From NCBI RefSeq assembly GCF_001865575.2, contig NZ_CP017561.2:124001-188000 (forward strand): 64,000 nucleotides of DNA. The letters run 5' to 3'. The position numbers and the translations under genes were made by a program. Positions 63,817-64,000 of the stretch are shown here, piece by piece (the stretch's first letter is position 1; the number at the start of each line of letters is the position of its first letter). Below the pieces are notes generated by a model. The model searched no databases. It saw only the letters and a list, made by a program, of their open reading frames with translations, and was not told where the DNA came from. Source of the stretch: Paraburkholderia sprentiae WSM5005. GTDB taxonomy: Bacteria; Pseudomonadota; Gammaproteobacteria; Burkholderiales; Burkholderiaceae.

Positions 63817-64000
63817 TCACGGAAACACGTGCGGCTTTGGAATCCCCGCGCCATGCTCGATATCGTCGACCGCCTGCCGGTGCGCGCTATCTACCGCTTC
63901 CGCCTGATCGGCATAGCCGCTGTCGCCGCCGACCGTGGTCCACGGCTTGACCGCTTTCTCGCGATGACGGATTTCGTACTCCGCGTCCCAGCGCGCGCCG
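63817..64000 (-). CDS. hypothetical protein, C-terminal part only (continues past window end)
   Basis: A minus-strand frame open to the window edge ends at TGA 63817-63819 with ARWDAEYEIRHREKAVKPWTTVGG and later AEAVDSAHRQAVDDIEHGAGIPKPHVFP. The charged, Trp-containing composition is coding-like and the frame has no stops. No family recognised from 60 residues. Confidence 0.55.
   Translation of the reverse strand, partial: GARWDAEYEIRHREKAVKPWTTVGGDSGYADQAEAVDSAHRQAVDDIEHGAGIPKPHVFP

Overview
The window is about 64 kb of a high-GC beta-proteobacterial chromosome, most like Burkholderia/Paraburkholderia. The evidence is the gene order rsmI-yraN-diaA-dolP-cytochrome c, an H-NS protein of the short beta-proteobacterial type, a fused indolepyruvate ferredoxin oxidoreductase, a KirBac-like channel and strongly GC-rich codon use. 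No strain-level identification is possible from the sequence alone.

Core segment 1 (1-13.6 kb) holds housekeeping and transport genes: a nitronate monooxygenase (cut by the window edge), an amino-acid ABC binding protein, an MFS transporter, a HugZ-like FMN protein, H-NS, a CDF metal exporter, an Lrp regulator, an MBL hydrolase coupled to a DEDDh exonuclease, a possible structured RNA, rlpA, and the rsmI/yraN/diaA/dolP/cytochrome block.

Accessory region (13.6-about 51.6 kb). A tRNA-Ala(CGC) is followed by a tyrosine integrase of the DUF4102-arm type. The tRNA 3' end and its terminator recur at 45.2 kb, next to decayed N-termini of two further integrases, so related elements were stacked at this tRNA. 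The first element (13.6-45.2 kb) is a dense defence and mobilisation island. It carries a nucleotidyltransferase/kinase pair; an HNH nuclease, HIT protein and EVE-domain nuclease; an Mrr nuclease; a DUF932 gene with a frameshift; an RP4-like traKLM module with a well-formed IncP-type oriT but no relaxase; a sigma-like/ImmA trio; a Pycsar effector whose cyclase gene is broken; and a full type I restriction system (hsdR, hsdS, hsdM). In the middle (33.3-37.7 kb) is an uncommon operon: a metallopeptidase-macrodomain fusion, a P-loop kinase fused to an adenylosuccinate-synthetase homologue that has Ser where PurA has its catalytic Asp (as recalled for phage PurZ), a DUF7002-like protein, and a second P-loop kinase. 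This is the best candidate for an undescribed system.

Beyond the integrase remnants (46.5-51.4 kb) is a MarR-controlled aromatic catabolic cluster: an FAD hydroxylase, maleylacetate reductase and hydroxyquinol 1,2-dioxygenase. It ends in a recombination scar that joins fragments of two other aromatic-degradation genes.

Core segment 2 (51.7-64 kb) has a GGDEF diguanylate cyclase, a nucleobase permease, a CPA1 Na+/H+ antiporter, an EAL phosphodiesterase, cutC, indolepyruvate ferredoxin oxidoreductase, a Kir-type K+ channel and the end of an unknown gene. Product names rest on motif recognition from the translated sequence. No database search was run.
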